From Novosphingobium sp. 18050 (lineage in GTDB: Bacteria > Pseudomonadota > Alphaproteobacteria > Sphingomonadales > Sphingomonadaceae): a stretch of DNA of 41,528 nucleotides. Shown piece after piece: positions 1 through 8,076 of this stretch; positions within the stretch are counted from its first letter, which is position 1; each line of letters starts with the position of its first letter. The notes under the pieces are model-generated. The model was not told the origin of the DNA. It did no database searches and saw nothing but the letters and a program-made list of their open reading frames with translations. The position numbers and the translations under genes were made by a program. Location: the NCBI RefSeq assembly GCF_902706195.1, contig NZ_CACSJO010000032.1, forward strand, positions 1-41,528. Reading direction: 5' to 3'.

Positions 1-26
1 AAAAACCCATCACAATGACAACAAAC

Positions 27-49
27 AAGAGGGCCCATGCGGCCCTCTT
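27..49. terminator. Perfect 9-bp hairpin before the tRNA
   Basis: The 9-bp arms 27-35 and 41-49 are exactly complementary around a 5-nt loop (CATGC). No T-run follows on either strand, so this is either a factor-independent terminator lacking a U-tract or simply the 3' hairpin of whatever gene lies left of the window. Its position just upstream of a tRNA gene fits the end of the preceding transcription unit. Confidence 0.4.
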
Positions 50-77
50 CGCGTTCCTGCAGAACGCGCAAGATTGA

Positions 78-154
<77 letters not shown>

Positions 155-190
155 ATCACCCAACCAAATCAATGGCTTAAAAAACCCATC

Positions 191-208
191 CAAAGCCGTT
201 GGGCTTTG
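191..208 (+). terminator. Short hairpin after tRNA-fMet
   Basis: CAAAGCC (191-197) pairs with GGCTTTG (202-208) around a 4-nt loop, 37 bp after the tRNA. There is no strong T-tract. It may end tRNA transcription or may be part of the attachment-site region of the former integrative element. Confidence 0.35.
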
Positions 209-299
209 TGATGCTTAGCACAACGCTAACACATTTGCGGCCTTACGCGATTTGTGAGACGCTGCCGCTTATCCTCCACACCAGCATTGGCGGTTTGTC

Positions 300-551
300 A
301 TGCAGCGGCACGAGATTTTAGGCGGAAAGGTCCAGGTTTACCGGCGCATAGACGGCGGCAACTGGCATTGCTCCGCATCGGTTGGCAGCAGGCAGCGCCG
401 GGTCACCACCAAGACCGACAGTCTGTCTCTGGCCAAGAAAATTGCCGAAGACTGGTATCTTGGTCTGCGGGGCAAGCTTCATGCGGGCGTTCTCAAAACA
501 GAGAAGACCTTCAAGGAAGCTGCGACCCAGTTCCTGCGTGAATACGAGATG
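300..551 (+). pseudogene. Tyrosine recombinase/integrase, N-terminal remnant cut by an IS
   Basis: The first 84 codons resemble the N-terminal arm-binding region of phage/genomic-island integrases: a basic beta-rich start (VYRRIDGGNW, then TTKTDSLSLAKKIAEDWYLG) followed by the start of the core-binding helix (KTFKEAATQFLREYE). The reading frame runs straight into the terminal repeat of an IS3-family element and stops at its first codon (TGA at 552-554). The catalytic domain with the R...HxxR...Y residues is absent, and nothing like it follows the IS. The gene points away from the adjacent tRNA-fMet, the usual layout of an integrase next to its attachment site. It is non-functional as it stands. 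The family assignment rests on this N-terminal part only. Confidence 0.7.
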
Positions 552-616
552 TGAGGTGGTCTCGCTTTTCTGGACAGGATGCTAAGCTAATCCCGACCTG
601 ATGGATTGGTACGGGA

Positions 617-898
617 ATGAAGACGACGAGAAAGCGCTACAGCGTCGATTTCAAAGCCAAGGTGCGCTGAGCGATCCGGGGTGACCTGACGCTGGCGGAG
701 TTGGCAGCCAAGCACGGCGTGCACCACACGATGATAGCATCGTGGAAATGCCAGGCCATCGACGGTATGGCGGGGACGTTCTCCGGGGCTGGCGATGCGG
801 CCAAGGCGGTCACCGAGAGCGAATTGGAAAAGCTGCACGCGAAGATTGGGCAACTGGTGGTGGAGCGGGATTTTTTGGCGAAAGCCTTTGGTCGATGA
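617..898 (+). pseudogene. IS3-family transposase OrfA, internal stop
   Basis: Small DNA-binding OrfA with a helix-turn-helix region (LTLAELAAKHGVHHTMIASW) and a C-terminal leucine-zipper-like segment (ELEKLHAKIGQLVVERDFL). Translation from the ATG at 617 meets an in-frame TGA at 668-670 after 17 codons. Downstream the frame stays open to the end at 898, so reinitiation (for example TTG at 701) would yield only a truncated protein. The stop overlaps the orfB start (ATGA, 895-898), as expected for this IS layout. Reading the TGA as selenocysteine is not credible for this family. Confidence 0.8.
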
Positions 899-1713
899 GC
901 GTGGATCGGAGGCGAGCGATGGTGGAAGCTGCTCACAGCCGCCTGTCAATCTCGGCGCAATGCCGCCCGCTGCGGATCAGCCGCTCGTCCTATTACTACG
1001 CTCCGGTGCCGGAAACGGACGAGACGCTGGGGCTGATGACAGTCATCGACAAGACCTTCATGGAATGCCCATGGTACGGCAGCCGTTAGATGGCGCGGCA
1101 TCTGCGCCGGGCAGGCCATCAGGTAGGGCGTTCGGCGGCTGATGGCGAAGATGGGCCTGACGCCGATCTACCAACGGCCGCGCACGAACGATCCGCACCC
1201 GCAGCACCGGGTCTATCCGTACCTGCTGCGCAAGTTGGTGATCGAGCGGCCCAATCACGTCTGGTGTGCCGACGTGACCTACATCGCGATGCGGCGCGGC
1301 TTCCTCTATCTGGTGGGGATCATGGACTGGGCAACGCGCAAGGTCTTGGCCTGGCGGTTGTCGAACACGATGGATGCCGGCTTCTGCGTCGCGGCGCTGG
1401 AGGAGGCGCTTGGCCGCTTCGGCAAGCCGGAGATATTCAATACCGATCAGGGCAGCCAATTCACGTCGCAGGCCTTCACCAGCGTGCTGCGCAACGCCGA
1501 GGTCCGCATCAGCATGGACGGTCGGGGGCGGTGGATGGACAATGTCTTCATCGAACGCCTGTGGCGATCCTTGAAGTACGAGTGCGTCTACCTCCATGCC
1601 TTCGAGACCGGCTCGGAGCTTCGCGCTGGCCTTGCCCGATGGATCCCTATTACAACACCCAGCGTCCGCACTCAGGTCTTGCCGGGAGAACCCCGGCAGA
1701 GGCCTATGGATGA
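895..1713 (+). pseudogene. IS3-family transposase OrfB (DDE, rve), multiply broken
   Basis: The coding sequence is recognisable end to end but split over two frames. It begins at ATG 895 and stops at TAG 1087-1089, where relatives would be expected to have Gln (WYGSR-Q-MARHLRR). It shifts frame near 1130 through a small deletion in a G-rich stretch, runs open through the catalytic core, then shifts back near 1645 and ends at 1713 (YYNTQRPHSGLAGRTPAEAYG). The three acidic residues of the DDE core are all present: Asp in WCADVTYI, Asp in FNTDQGSQFTS and Glu in NVFIERLWRSLKYE. The lesions show that the copy cannot transpose by itself, although its inverted repeats could still be mobilised in trans. 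Confidence 0.88.
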
Positions 1714-1791
1714 CCAGAATGGCGGCATGAACGACAACTGGGATTAGCTTAACGCAGCCGCCGAACTGTCCAGGAAGGCGGGACCACCTCA

Positions 1792-2110
1792 GAAAGCGAA
1801 TGCTGACTGACCGCGAAATGGTGAATGGTGGCCAGTACCAGCCACGGATTCAGGCGCGGCCCCCGGCTCTACAATACGGCGAAACGCCGGGCCGCCGTAG
1901 GATACCACAAGGAAAAGAACCCGGCTCCGCCCCATGCTCTGGCAGTCCAATGCAGCAGTGCGAAAGCGCTGTCGTAGACGACGAGCAGCGGCGCTTAGCA
2001 GCGGAGCAGTCTGGGACAATGTGGTATGCGAGGTCATTGCGATGGCATGTGGCAAATGTCACGCCATAGCGAAACCCGCAGGATCTACTGTCCGCCTGAA
2101 TGAAATGCGT
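1792..2110. other. Non-coding stretch between the IS and pldA
   Basis: About 320 bp. Short open frames exist on both strands, but none has a ribosome-binding site, a recognisable motif or coherent composition. It does not continue the interrupted integrase, so the natural right half of that gene is missing. The end nearest pldA is the 3' side of that gene, so no promoter is expected there. Confidence 0.6.
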
Positions 2111-3331
2111 TCACCGCACTAGTGCCACGCCGATACGAAGGCGCGTCGTGCGCCGGTTGTAGTCCAACAGGTTTTCGCCGTATCCCGTGAAGGTCTGGCC
2201 GAAGAGATAGAAGTCCGGACCACCGCCCAGAATGCGGCGCAGCGGGTAGGACAAGTCTGCCGCGACCGAGCCCTTGCCGCTGCCGAAGTTGAACCGGCTG
2301 GACGTGGAGAGGCGCAGGCCGTCCTCCTGGCCAATCTCGAGGAACAATCCGGTGTTCCCACGATAGCGGCGGATGTCCGGGTTGTCCGACAGGTCGCCGG
2401 CATAGAACCAGGCGCGCGGTGCCACCGTCAGACGGGTTCCGCCGCCCAGCGAGAATGCTGCCATCGGCGCGATGTAGACGGTGTTGAGACTGCGCGAGAA
2501 GTCGCCGTCGCGTCCGTTCGATTCATGGCGCATGCCTATCTGGGCGCTCAATGTGGTCTTGTCGGACAGCGCCTTCGGCGGGGTGACGTAGAAGAGTTCC
2601 GGTTGAAAATCGATGTTGCGGAAGGGGGAGGAGTCCGCCCCCAGATCCCAGAACATGCGCTGCGTGTAAGCGAAATAGAACCCGTCGCCCAGCGCGGGCC
2701 GGCCCTCACGGGCGCGGCTGCCGAACAACTGGTATTTGAAGCTGAGCTGGATGCGCGCCTCGCTGTTGGTGCCGGGGCCATAGACGGCATAGATCGGCTC
2801 GTAGGCACTCAGGTTCTCTAGAAAGGCATTGCCTATGGTACGATCGCTCGGCGGCGGGGTTGCCGGGAGGGCATCGGCGACCTGAACGTCTGCATCAGGC
2901 GCGGCGCCTGAGGGTGCGGCTGACGACGCAGGGAGTGACGCCGCGAGCGTCACGGCCTGCGCGCCCCATTGCGGCACAGAAAGCAATGCTCCGTCCTGGA
3001 AACTACCAGGTGCCAACTGGTAATGCGCGGAAGCGAAGCTGCCGGCAGCGATAGTCACCGTGGCAGGCGTCTCCGGGGCTCGCTGCAGCATGACGGTGCG
3101 CCCTGCGCCCAGTGCGCCGCGCCTTTCGAGGCGCGCCTCGACAGTGTCAGGCAGGCTTGCCTCGGCGGTGCCCGTCCCGGTGTTGAGCAAGCGGATATCA
3201 AGCTGCGCGCCGCCATCCGGGTTCGGCTCGACATGGCCAATCAATGTTTCCATCGCGTCCTGGGCGAATGCGCTGCTGGGTAGCGCGGCTGCCAGAGCCA
3301 GCGCCGAAATAAACGTGAGCGGTCTTTTCAT
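2111..3331 (-). CDS. pldA: Outer-membrane phospholipase A (PldA)
   Basis: Hydrolyses acyl esters of phospholipids that have reached the outer leaflet of the outer membrane, and so maintains lipid asymmetry. The 406-residue product has a signal peptide cut after SSAFA (residue ~23), about 140 residues of low-complexity, Ala/Pro-rich sequence, and a C-terminal 12-strand barrel domain. The catalytic triad is clear: His269, Ser271 (HESNGR) and Asn283 (SRSLN). The spacing of +2 and +14 is identical to His142/Ser144/Asn156 of the E. coli enzyme. The C-terminus (FTGYGENLLDYN, ending in alternating hydrophobics) is also typical. The N-terminal extension makes it about 120 residues longer than the E. 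coli protein. It lies 150 bp downstream of the L,D-transpeptidase genes on the same strand and may be expressed with them. Confidence 0.9.
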   Translation of the reverse strand: MKRPLTFISALALAAALPSSAFAQDAMETLIGHVEPNPDGGAQLDIRLLNTGTGTAEASLPDTVEARLERRGALGAGRTVMLQRAPETPATVTIAAGSFASAHYQLAPGSFQDGALLSVPQWGAQAVTLAASLPASSAAPSGAAPDADVQVADALPATPPPSDRTIGNAFLENLSAYEPIYAVYGPGTNSEARIQLSFKYQLFGSRAREGRPALGDGFYFAYTQRMFWDLGADSSPFRNIDFQPELFYVTPPKALSDKTTLSAQIGMRHESNGRDGDFSRSLNTVYIAPMAAFSLGGGTRLTVAPRAWFYAGDLSDNPDIRRYRGNTGLFLEIGQEDGLRLSTSSRFNFGSGKGSVAADLSYPLRRILGGGPDFYLFGQTFTGYGENLLDYNRRTTRLRIGVALVR

Positions 3332-3481
3332 ACGAGCGGCTGCTTCCGGGATGAATCGGGGGCATGATCAATAGCCCTTGCGGTATCGCAGGCAACAGGA
3401 GTTTGCGGCGCTCAACCGCACCGGATGGTCCTTTCATGGGCTTTCAGGGACATGGCAGGGATGCTGGTGACTGGTCCGTCG

Positions 3482-4927
3482 TCACGGTCCGACATCGCTG
3501 CCCGAGATGCGCAGGCGGTAGGTCTGGCCCGATGGGAAGCCCAAGGCGGCTGCGACAGCGTCGTTCCAGCCGTAAGGATCGGAGCGGATCACCGGCTCGC
3601 CGTCCTCACCGAATACCACCGTCTGGTAGATGAGCCTGACGGGGATTTCTCGCGGCAATGAAACGAAGGTTTCCTTGCCGGTCGCGCGGGCGCGGTGCCA
3701 TTCGTCGAGGACGCCCTCGTCGCGTGCCAGCATTTCCGCGAAACCCAGCGCGTCCTCCACCCGGACGCAGCCGTGGCTGCGCTGGCGCTGCACTTCCAGG
3801 AACAGTTGCTTGGCGGGAGTGTCATGGAGATAGATCTGGTGCTCGTTCTTCATGTCGAACTTGACCAGACCGAGCGAGTTTTTCGGACCCGGCTGCTGGA
3901 CGACCCAGCCATCCTTCCAGGCCATATTGTTACGGCGCAGATAGCCGCTGCCCTTGCCCGCGATTTCCTTGTTCTGAATCGAGCGCGGCACGGTCCAGGT
4001 CGGATTGGCGACGAGCCTGTAAATCGGCGACCCCAGTTGCGGCGTCTCGTTCTCGGGTTCGCCGACCACGACTTTGCGGCTGTCGGCGATCTTTCCATCG
4101 CGCCAATAGAGCAACCTTCCTGCGGCGATGTTCACGTCGATGCGGGTGGGCGGGGCATTGCGGTCCAGCCAGCGCATCCGCTCCATGGCGACGGCGATGG
4201 CCCTTGCGCGGTCCGCGTCGGACAAGTTGAGGATTTCGAGCGCATCGGTGCCGATGAGACCGTCGGGTTTGATCCCGTAATCGGCCTGCATGTGCTGGAC
4301 AGCCCGGACCATCGCCGGGCTGTAGCTACCGCCTTGCGCGTCGGCGCGGTCGAGATAGTCGGATGCCACAAGCTGGCGGGCAATCGCGGGAATGCGCGGG
4401 TCGGCGCCGCCGGGCTTCAGCGACTCCCCCTTGTCGGGAATGGCGGGGCCGGGCGCATCATCTTGCTTGCGCAGCGCGAGATAGGCTTTGGATAGGTTGC
4501 GATAGCCATCGTCCCTGGGGGCAAGGCCCGCCATCCAGTCCCCGAGCTTTCCCGTCGAAAGCGCTCCGGCGAGCCCGCTTAACAGATCGGGTTTCGGCCG
4601 GGGAACCGTGTAGATTTCGTATAACCGGGCAGGATCGGATGCGCCGCGTGCCAAGGCTGCCGCATAGCGAAGGGCGCTTCGGTTCAGCGCCTTTTCGCCT
4701 TCGACGCTGCCAGGTTGGCCTTCCACGATAAATTTCATCCGATCCAGGCCGTGCACGGCGCGTCCGTCGATGGCCTTCCGAAGCTGGCGTACTGAAGCAT
4801 CGTCCCAGTGGACTTGGTCGATACTGGTCGCTGTTACGGCCTTGTCAGGCTCCCTGGAAAGGAAATTACATCCGGCGAGTGTGAACGTCAGAACCAGTAA
4901 CGAACACGCGATCACACCTTTGGGCAC
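3482..4927 (-). CDS. Lipoprotein L,D-transpeptidase (YcbB/LdtD type)
   Basis: Cross-links peptidoglycan stem peptides (3-3 links) in the periplasm. The 481-residue product starts with a lipoprotein signal (hydrophobic run, lipobox LAGC, Cys at ~19). An N-terminal region of the YcbB scaffold follows, then a peptidoglycan-binding segment around residues 200-240 (MQADYGIKPDGLIGTDALEI), then the YkuD catalytic domain. Active-site residues are visible: His368 (IYLHDTP) and the SHGCVR motif with the nucleophile Cys387. The long catalytic domain with an inserted substrate lid (SGYLRRNNM region) fits the LdtD subfamily. It lies 59 bp downstream of a second, shorter L,D-transpeptidase gene on the same strand, so the two probably form an operon. 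The individual physiological role is not readable from sequence. Confidence 0.88.
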   Translation of the reverse strand: MPKGVIACSLLVLTFTLAGCNFLSREPDKAVTATSIDQVHWDDASVRQLRKAIDGRAVHGLDRMKFIVEGQPGSVEGEKALNRSALRYAAALARGASDPARLYEIYTVPRPKPDLLSGLAGALSTGKLGDWMAGLAPRDDGYRNLSKAYLALRKQDDAPGPAIPDKGESLKPGGADPRIPAIARQLVASDYLDRADAQGGSYSPAMVRAVQHMQADYGIKPDGLIGTDALEILNLSDADRARAIAVAMERMRWLDRNAPPTRIDVNIAAGRLLYWRDGKIADSRKVVVGEPENETPQLGSPIYRLVANPTWTVPRSIQNKEIAGKGSGYLRRNNMAWKDGWVVQQPGPKNSLGLVKFDMKNEHQIYLHDTPAKQLFLEVQRQRSHGCVRVEDALGFAEMLARDEGVLDEWHRARATGKETFVSLPREIPVRLIYQTVVFGEDGEPVIRSDPYGWNDAVAAALGFPSGQTYRLRISGSDVGP

Positions 4928-4986
4928 ACGGATCTCCTTGAAAGAGCCGTATAATAACGGAAGAACGCGCGAAGAGTTTCACGCCA

Positions 4987-5664
4987 TCATGCGCGAACTG
5001 CGTAGACCAGTCGTCCCTGTCCCAGAAATCCGAACACGTCGTCGAGCTTATTCTCGCCCACCGCGAAGCAGCCCTGGCTGCGGCCCAGCTTGCCGTGAGC
5101 GGTCACCATTTCGTCATTGGCATACCATGCGCTGTGTATGACGATGGCCCGATCGAGGGCGTTGTTGTTCGTCGCGTCCAGCCCGATAAGTCGCTGCGAG
5201 CGACCATGTTTGCCGACGTAATAGTTGTCGGTCACGAATGCACCTTCGCTGGAGGCATTGGATCCGAAAGCATTCGAAAAGCTCTTGAGGAAGCCGGTGT
5301 GGCCTGGGTCCGAGCCGGATCCGTGGGCGACGAGCAGGCGCGAAGCCTTGCCACTCTCAACGTCGAGAAAGTGCAGCATCGGCTCTGAGGACGGTGCTGA
5401 AAAGTCGACGATGGCGATGCGATCGCGGGCGGTGATCGTCTTCGCATGTTCGTCGAGCGCAGCGAGCGCCCGTCGCAAAATTTTTGGGTCGACGGCAAAC
5501 CGCGAGGCCGTAGGCGCAATCGGGGGACGGGCGGGTAGCGGCATGGGCGGGGTTGGCTCCGCCAGAAACGGCACGCGAGTCGAACAAGCCACGGCGCCAA
5601 CAGCCACCGCAGCGCCTGCAATTATCGCGGCGCGCCTGGAAGATTGATGGGGCTTTTTATCCAT
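4987..5664 (-). CDS. Murein L,D-transpeptidase catalytic-domain protein (YkuD_2 type)
   Basis: A 225-residue protein whose C-terminal half matches the compact YkuD_2 family: His177 (IVIHSAWYAN) and the catalytic cysteine Cys199 in GRSQGCFAV. The N-terminus has a twin arginine (SSRRAAIIAG), a hydrophobic run and a cysteine (VGAVAC, Cys ~27), so it is exported and perhaps lipid-anchored. A Tat route is possible but the arginine motif is incomplete. It is first in a minus-strand pair with the larger L,D-transpeptidase (59-bp gap). The two proteins belong to different subfamilies, so this is not a tandem duplication. Probable role: a peptidoglycan cross-linking or editing enzyme. Confidence 0.8.
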   Translation of the reverse strand: MDKKPHQSSRRAAIIAGAAVAVGAVACSTRVPFLAEPTPPMPLPARPPIAPTASRFAVDPKILRRALAALDEHAKTITARDRIAIVDFSAPSSEPMLHFLDVESGKASRLLVAHGSGSDPGHTGFLKSFSNAFGSNASSEGAFVTDNYYVGKHGRSQRLIGLDATNNNALDRAIVIHSAWYANDEMVTAHGKLGRSQGCFAVGENKLDDVFGFLGQGRLVYAVRA

Positions 5665-5933
5665 GATGTTATGTATGGAAATATGTCTCTGTATTTAAAG
5701 GGCTCATCGCTGTTTTCTGCGTTCAATTCAGCACACTTTATTTGAATTTTGCGATGAACCGATGAGTGACCGCCATAGCCGAAATCTGGCAAATTACTGC
5801 CTGATTATGCTGAGATGATATTGGCGGGCGCGTGCGTCTGGGCAATCGCTGCAAATTATCATTTCCGTACACGATTATCCGGGTATCTGTTGGCTTGGAA
5901 ACCAAAGTGTCTCTTCGTGCGCTACGGCTTATC
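5665..5933. other. Divergent intergenic region (transpeptidase operon / asmA-like)
   Basis: 269 bp, AT-richer than its surroundings, between two genes that point away from each other. It should hold both promoters, but no box is convincing enough to place. No small gene is supported. Confidence 0.5.
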
Positions 5934-8003
5934 ATGGACGCAATCACACCTGTCGATGCGGATAGCGCAGTAGTGTCTGCAGACGTGCAGCCGCAACGGC
6001 GCGTTCTGAAAATTGTGCGCAATGCGGTGCTGGTCTTCATCGGCGTGATTTTCGCGATCTGGCTGGTGCTTTTCATCACCAAGGGACGTTTTCTGAAGCA
6101 TCCCTTCGAAAGCGTGGCTGGTTCGCTTGCGGATCGCAAGATAATGGTGGGGGGGGACTTCCAGCTTTATTTCGCGCCGTTTCGCCTCAAGTTCCTGGCT
6201 GAAAATCTCGAAGTTTCGAACCCGAAATGGGCTTCCGCCGACACCCTTTTTTCCGCGCGCCGGCTCGAAACGCGTATCGCGCCGCTGTCGCTGATCTTCG
6301 GCCGCAGGCATGCGTATTGGCTCGATCTGGCGGACGGCAACGCCAATCTCGAATGGGATGCGCAGCACAGGCGCAACACCTGGACTTTCGGCAGCGGCGG
6401 CAAAGGCAAGCCATTCGAATTGCCGCGCATCGACCGCGCCAGCATTTCGGGGATGCGGGTTCGCTATGTCGATCCGCAAATGCCGCTACTGGCAAACCTT
6501 AGGATCGATCCCATCGTCTCGATCGATACGCGGATCGGCAATGCGGTTGGAGTGAACGGGGATGGACGGTTCCGCAATACGCCGTTCAGGGTAGCCGCGC
6601 GCCTGCTGTCGCCCGATGCGAGCGTCACCGGAGGCGAGAACAAGCTGGAACTGCGTGCCTGGGCCGTGAACAGCGTGATCGACGTTACCGGAACCCTCCC
6701 CGCGCTGACCGAGTTCGAAAATGTGCCGCTGAACGTCGCTGCCAAGGGCCGCGACTTGTCGCAGTTGGTGGGGGTGATCGATGTCACGATCCCGCAAACC
6801 CGCCGCTACGCACTCAAAGCGCAGATGGTGAAGGACGGGCAGGCGTACCGCTTCACCGGCATGACCGGCACTTTCGGCCAGTCGGACCTTTCGGGCCGCT
6901 TCACTGTCAACAATGCCAAACGGCTGCGCCTTGACGCAGCTTTGACGACGCGGAGGCTGGATATCATCGATGCAGCACCTTTCATCGGCTACAACCCCGA
7001 TATCGTTGCTTCCCATGGCGCGGTAGCGGCTGCTGCGGCGACTGGTGCAGGCGCGCAGCGCGTGATGCCCGATGCCGCGCTGCCGGTCGCCTCGATGCAA
7101 CGCTTCGATGCCGGACTGGACTGGAAGATCGGCATCGTCCGCTCGAAAAACGTGCCGGTCTCGGATGTGGCGATGAAGTTGTCGCTCGAACGCGGGCGGC
7201 TGGTGCTGTCGCCGCTGACGTTTTCGATGGCGCGCGGTGACGTCTCGTCCGACCTGATCTTCGATACGCGCCAGCGTCCATCGGCGATCAGTTACGACAT
7301 TCGCCTCGGCCCGACGCCGATGGGGCGCCTGCTCGCAGGGTATGGCGTTGCGGATTCGGGCACCACCGGATCGGTGCACGGGCGTATCAAGCTGGAGGGG
7401 CGGGGGGACACGATCCACGATTCGCTGGCGACTTCATCCGGGCGTATTGCCTTCGTCATGCCGCAGGGCACGCTGTGGACGAAGAATGCCCAACTTGCCG
7501 AACTCGACCTTGGAACATTCGTCTACAAGATGTTCGAGGGCAAGCTGAAGAAGCCGATCGAGATCAATTGCGGCCTTCTCGCCTTCACCGTCCGCGGCGG
7601 CATGGCGGCATCGGACCCCATCCTAATCGACACGAGCAAGAACGTCGTCACTGCGCGGGGCGGCTTTAACTTCGATACCGAAGGTGTCGATATGGCGTTT
7701 CGCGCCGATGGGAAGAAGTTCAGCCTGCTGTCGGGCCAGTCGCCGGTGCGTCTGGGCGGGCATTTCGCCAGCCCTTCGCTGCAGGTCGTCAGCCCCCAAT
7801 TGCTCGGACGCGTCGGAGCGGGCCTGGGGCTGGCCGTGGTAGCATCGCCGGTGGCGGGTCTGCTGGCTTTTGTCGATGTGGGTGATGCGAAGTCCGCCGC
7901 CTGCGGCCCTGTCCTTTCAGGCGCGCGCGCTGCCGCTCAGCGCACGACCAAGGGCAAGCCCCGCACTGACGTCGGCAAGGGACAGGCGAAAAAGACCTCC
8001 TGA
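5934..8003 (+). CDS. AsmA-family envelope protein
   Basis: A 689-residue protein with a short cytoplasmic N-terminus, one transmembrane helix at about residues 27-47 (AVLVFIGVIFAIWLVLFI) and a long, beta-rich periplasmic region. The region holds the AsmA features: an N-terminal motif with FAPFRLKFLAENLEVSNPKW, and a C-terminal AsmA_2-like part (ATSSGRIAFVMPQGTLW, then DPILIDTSKNVVTARGGFNF). AsmA-like proteins are proposed to bridge inner and outer membranes in phospholipid transport. That fits the neighbouring pldA and L,D-transpeptidase genes, but the link is an inference. An in-frame GTG exists at 5832, yet the 34 extra residues it would add look unstructured, so ATG 5934 is preferred although neither start has a strong ribosome-binding site. 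Confidence 0.82.
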   Translation: MDAITPVDADSAVVSADVQPQRRVLKIVRNAVLVFIGVIFAIWLVLFITKGRFLKHPFESVAGSLADRKIMVGGDFQLYFAPFRLKFLAENLEVSNPKWASADTLFSARRLETRIAPLSLIFGRRHAYWLDLADGNANLEWDAQHRRNTWTFGSGGKGKPFELPRIDRASISGMRVRYVDPQMPLLANLRIDPIVSIDTRIGNAVGVNGDGRFRNTPFRVAARLLSPDASVTGGENKLELRAWAVNSVIDVTGTLPALTEFENVPLNVAAKGRDLSQLVGVIDVTIPQTRRYALKAQMVKDGQAYRFTGMTGTFGQSDLSGRFTVNNAKRLRLDAALTTRRLDIIDAAPFIGYNPDIVASHGAVAAAAATGAGAQRVMPDAALPVASMQRFDAGLDWKIGIVRSKNVPVSDVAMKLSLERGRLVLSPLTFSMARGDVSSDLIFDTRQRPSAISYDIRLGPTPMGRLLAGYGVADSGTTGSVHGRIKLEGRGDTIHDSLATSSGRIAFVMPQGTLWTKNAQLAELDLGTFVYKMFEGKLKKPIEINCGLLAFTVRGGMAASDPILIDTSKNVVTARGGFNFDTEGVDMAFRADGKKFSLLSGQSPVRLGGHFASPSLQVVSPQLLGRVGAGLGLAVVASPVAGLLAFVDVGDAKSAACGPVLSGARAAAQRTTKGKPRTDVGKGQAKKTS

Positions 8004-8076
8004 AGCCGGAGCCGCAAATGCTCAGGGAAGAGGAATTTCAAGCTGAACAGAAGCTCCGAATTAAAGCAATCTAGCG

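Larger units (their letters stand above)
552..1791 (+). mobile_element. IS3-family insertion sequence, degenerate
   Basis: A 1240-bp element. The left end TGAGGTGGTCTCGCTTTTCT and the inverted right end TGAGGTGGTCCCGCCTTCCT continue together through CTGGACAG, giving about 26 bp of imperfect inverted repeat that starts at 552 and ends at 1791. Between them are overlapping orfA and orfB of the IS3 type, each carrying inactivating changes. The flanking trinucleotides (ATG on the left, GAA on the right) do not match, so no 3-5 bp target duplication is visible. That suggests one flank was lost or rearranged after insertion. The element interrupts an integrase gene. Confidence 0.9.

Noticed and set aside
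668..670. In-frame TGA in OrfA read as selenocysteine
   Set aside because: No SECIS-like hairpin was sought out successfully, the IS3 OrfA family does not use selenocysteine, and the neighbouring orfB has further inactivating changes.
1792..2110. Possible small gene between the IS and pldA
   Set aside because: Several short frames on both strands, none with a ribosome-binding site or known motif.
4987..5664. The two adjacent L,D-transpeptidases as a tandem duplication
   Set aside because: Their catalytic motifs (SHGCVR against GRSQGCFAV), lengths and accessory domains differ; they belong to different families.
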